Assembly: GCA_019635795.1 (NCBI GenBank)
Contig: JAHBYV010000001.1
Span: forward strand, 186,001-250,000
Source: Rhizobiaceae bacterium
GTDB lineage: Bacteria; Pseudomonadota; Alphaproteobacteria; Rhizobiales; Rhizobiaceae
Reading direction: 5' to 3'
DNA: 64,000 nucleotides
Part shown: piece after piece, positions 63,610-64,000 of the stretch
Position numbering within the stretch: the stretch's first letter is position 1
How the letters are laid out: each line of letters starts with the position of its first letter
Position numbers and translations under genes: made by a program
Notes under the pieces: model-generated
The model's input: only the letters and a program-made list of their open reading frames with translations
Databases searched by the model: none
Told to the model about the DNA's origin: nothing

Positions 63610-63816
63610 CTAGCGACGTTTGGGAGAAATGTTTTCAAGCATTACCTTACCGTCGCTGGTAAGTGCCCAACCTGTCGCACACATCGTTATAAGTCCGCGA
63701 TCCTGAAGTTTAAGCAGAAGATGCAAGGTCTCGCGCGGTTCGATTCCCAGCATCTTTCCTTGTGAGACCTGGGCAAGCAGCGCCTGATCGGACTTGGTCA
63801 CAACAGCTTCCATCAT
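63610..63816 (-). CDS. small hypothetical protein (68 aa), winged-helix-like
   Basis: Starts at the ATG pair at 63814-63816 preceded by GGAGGT with six-base spacing, a strong site that makes translation likely. The sequence LLAQVSQGKMLGIEPRETLHLLLKLQDRGLITMCATGWALTSDGKVMLENI resembles a minimal winged helix, helix then a beta wing, without an obvious DNA-recognition motif. I do not recognise a named family. It stands alone, about 125 bases upstream of the CinA-like gene. Confidence 0.65.
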   Translation of the reverse strand: MMEAVVTKSDQALLAQVSQGKMLGIEPRETLHLLLKLQDRGLITMCATGWALTSDGKVMLENISPKRR

Positions 63817-64000
63817 CGGAATACCTCCAGACCCAGCAACGAAATCCTCACATAGAGGTTCCTTCACAATTTGCTGAATGGAGCGCGTTTTTTAATGGCT
63901 GTTACCAAAGAGACCGGGAGTGAACTGATAACAGAGATTTAATGAGCCTGTTGGTAGCGTAGCGTTCTTGTGACAGCGAAGAATGCAATGCTCCTGTTTC
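63817..64000. other. right edge, no gene recognised
   Basis: Contains the promoter side of the small protein gene. No coding frame or RNA gene was recognised before the window ends. Confidence 0.35.

Overview
The window looks like chromosomal DNA of an alphaproteobacterium of the order Hyphomicrobiales (Rhizobiales). Pointers are a NodZ-like fucosyltransferase, a carnitine dehydrogenase-thioesterase fusion beside a BKACE enzyme, a DUF992 protein, and a class II (B12) ribonucleotide reductase behind paired NrdR boxes, followed by gpt and a CinA-like gene. I cannot name the genus. No rRNA, tRNA, insertion sequence, prophage or CRISPR array was recognised.

Region 1 (about 0.27-25.8 kb plus 29.8-32.7 kb) is a surface or exopolysaccharide locus. 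It makes GDP-fucose (manC, gmd, fcl), dTDP-rhamnose (rmlABCD), UDP-hexuronic acids (ugd and a UDP-glucuronate 4-epimerase) and probably one or two N-acylated amino sugars (Gfo/Idh dehydrogenase, two DegT aminotransferases, a hexapeptide acetyltransferase, an SDR epimerase). Assembly genes are a Wzy-like polymerase, a Wzx flippase, an ExoF/Wza-like export protein, two GT2 glycosyltransferases and the fucosyltransferase. An AsnB-like amidotransferase, a secreted beta-helix/RTX protein and a LuxR-type regulator (in an operon with rmlCBD) complete it. No initiating phosphoglycosyltransferase and no Wzc/ExoP co-polymerase is in the window.

Region 2 (25.8-29.7 kb) holds a stand-alone receiver protein and a carnitine catabolism module (dehydrogenase-thioesterase, BKACE, divergent GlxA/CdhR-type regulator).

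Region 3 (32.7-55.2 kb) is the most unusual part. A minus-strand array runs DUF3095 cyclase-like protein, class III cyclase, secreted polysaccharide lyase, then a complete Dpp/Opp-type ABC importer. Opposite lie a GT4 glycosyltransferase and a polysaccharide deacetylase. Next comes an operon of a methyltransferase-like protein, a 909-residue ABC exporter-like protein whose ATPase motifs are all degenerate, a stand-alone cyclic-nucleotide-binding protein and a metallo-beta-lactamase-fold hydrolase. Three further glycosyltransferases form an operon divergent from a membrane-bound sensor adenylate cyclase. I infer a cyclic-nucleotide-controlled glycan synthesis or turnover system; no published description comes to mind.

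Region 4 (55.2-64 kb) has a DUF992 protein, an XRE regulator, a RES-Xre toxin-antitoxin pair, nrdJ with its NrdR operator, gpt, a CinA/MoaB-like protein and a small protein at the right edge.
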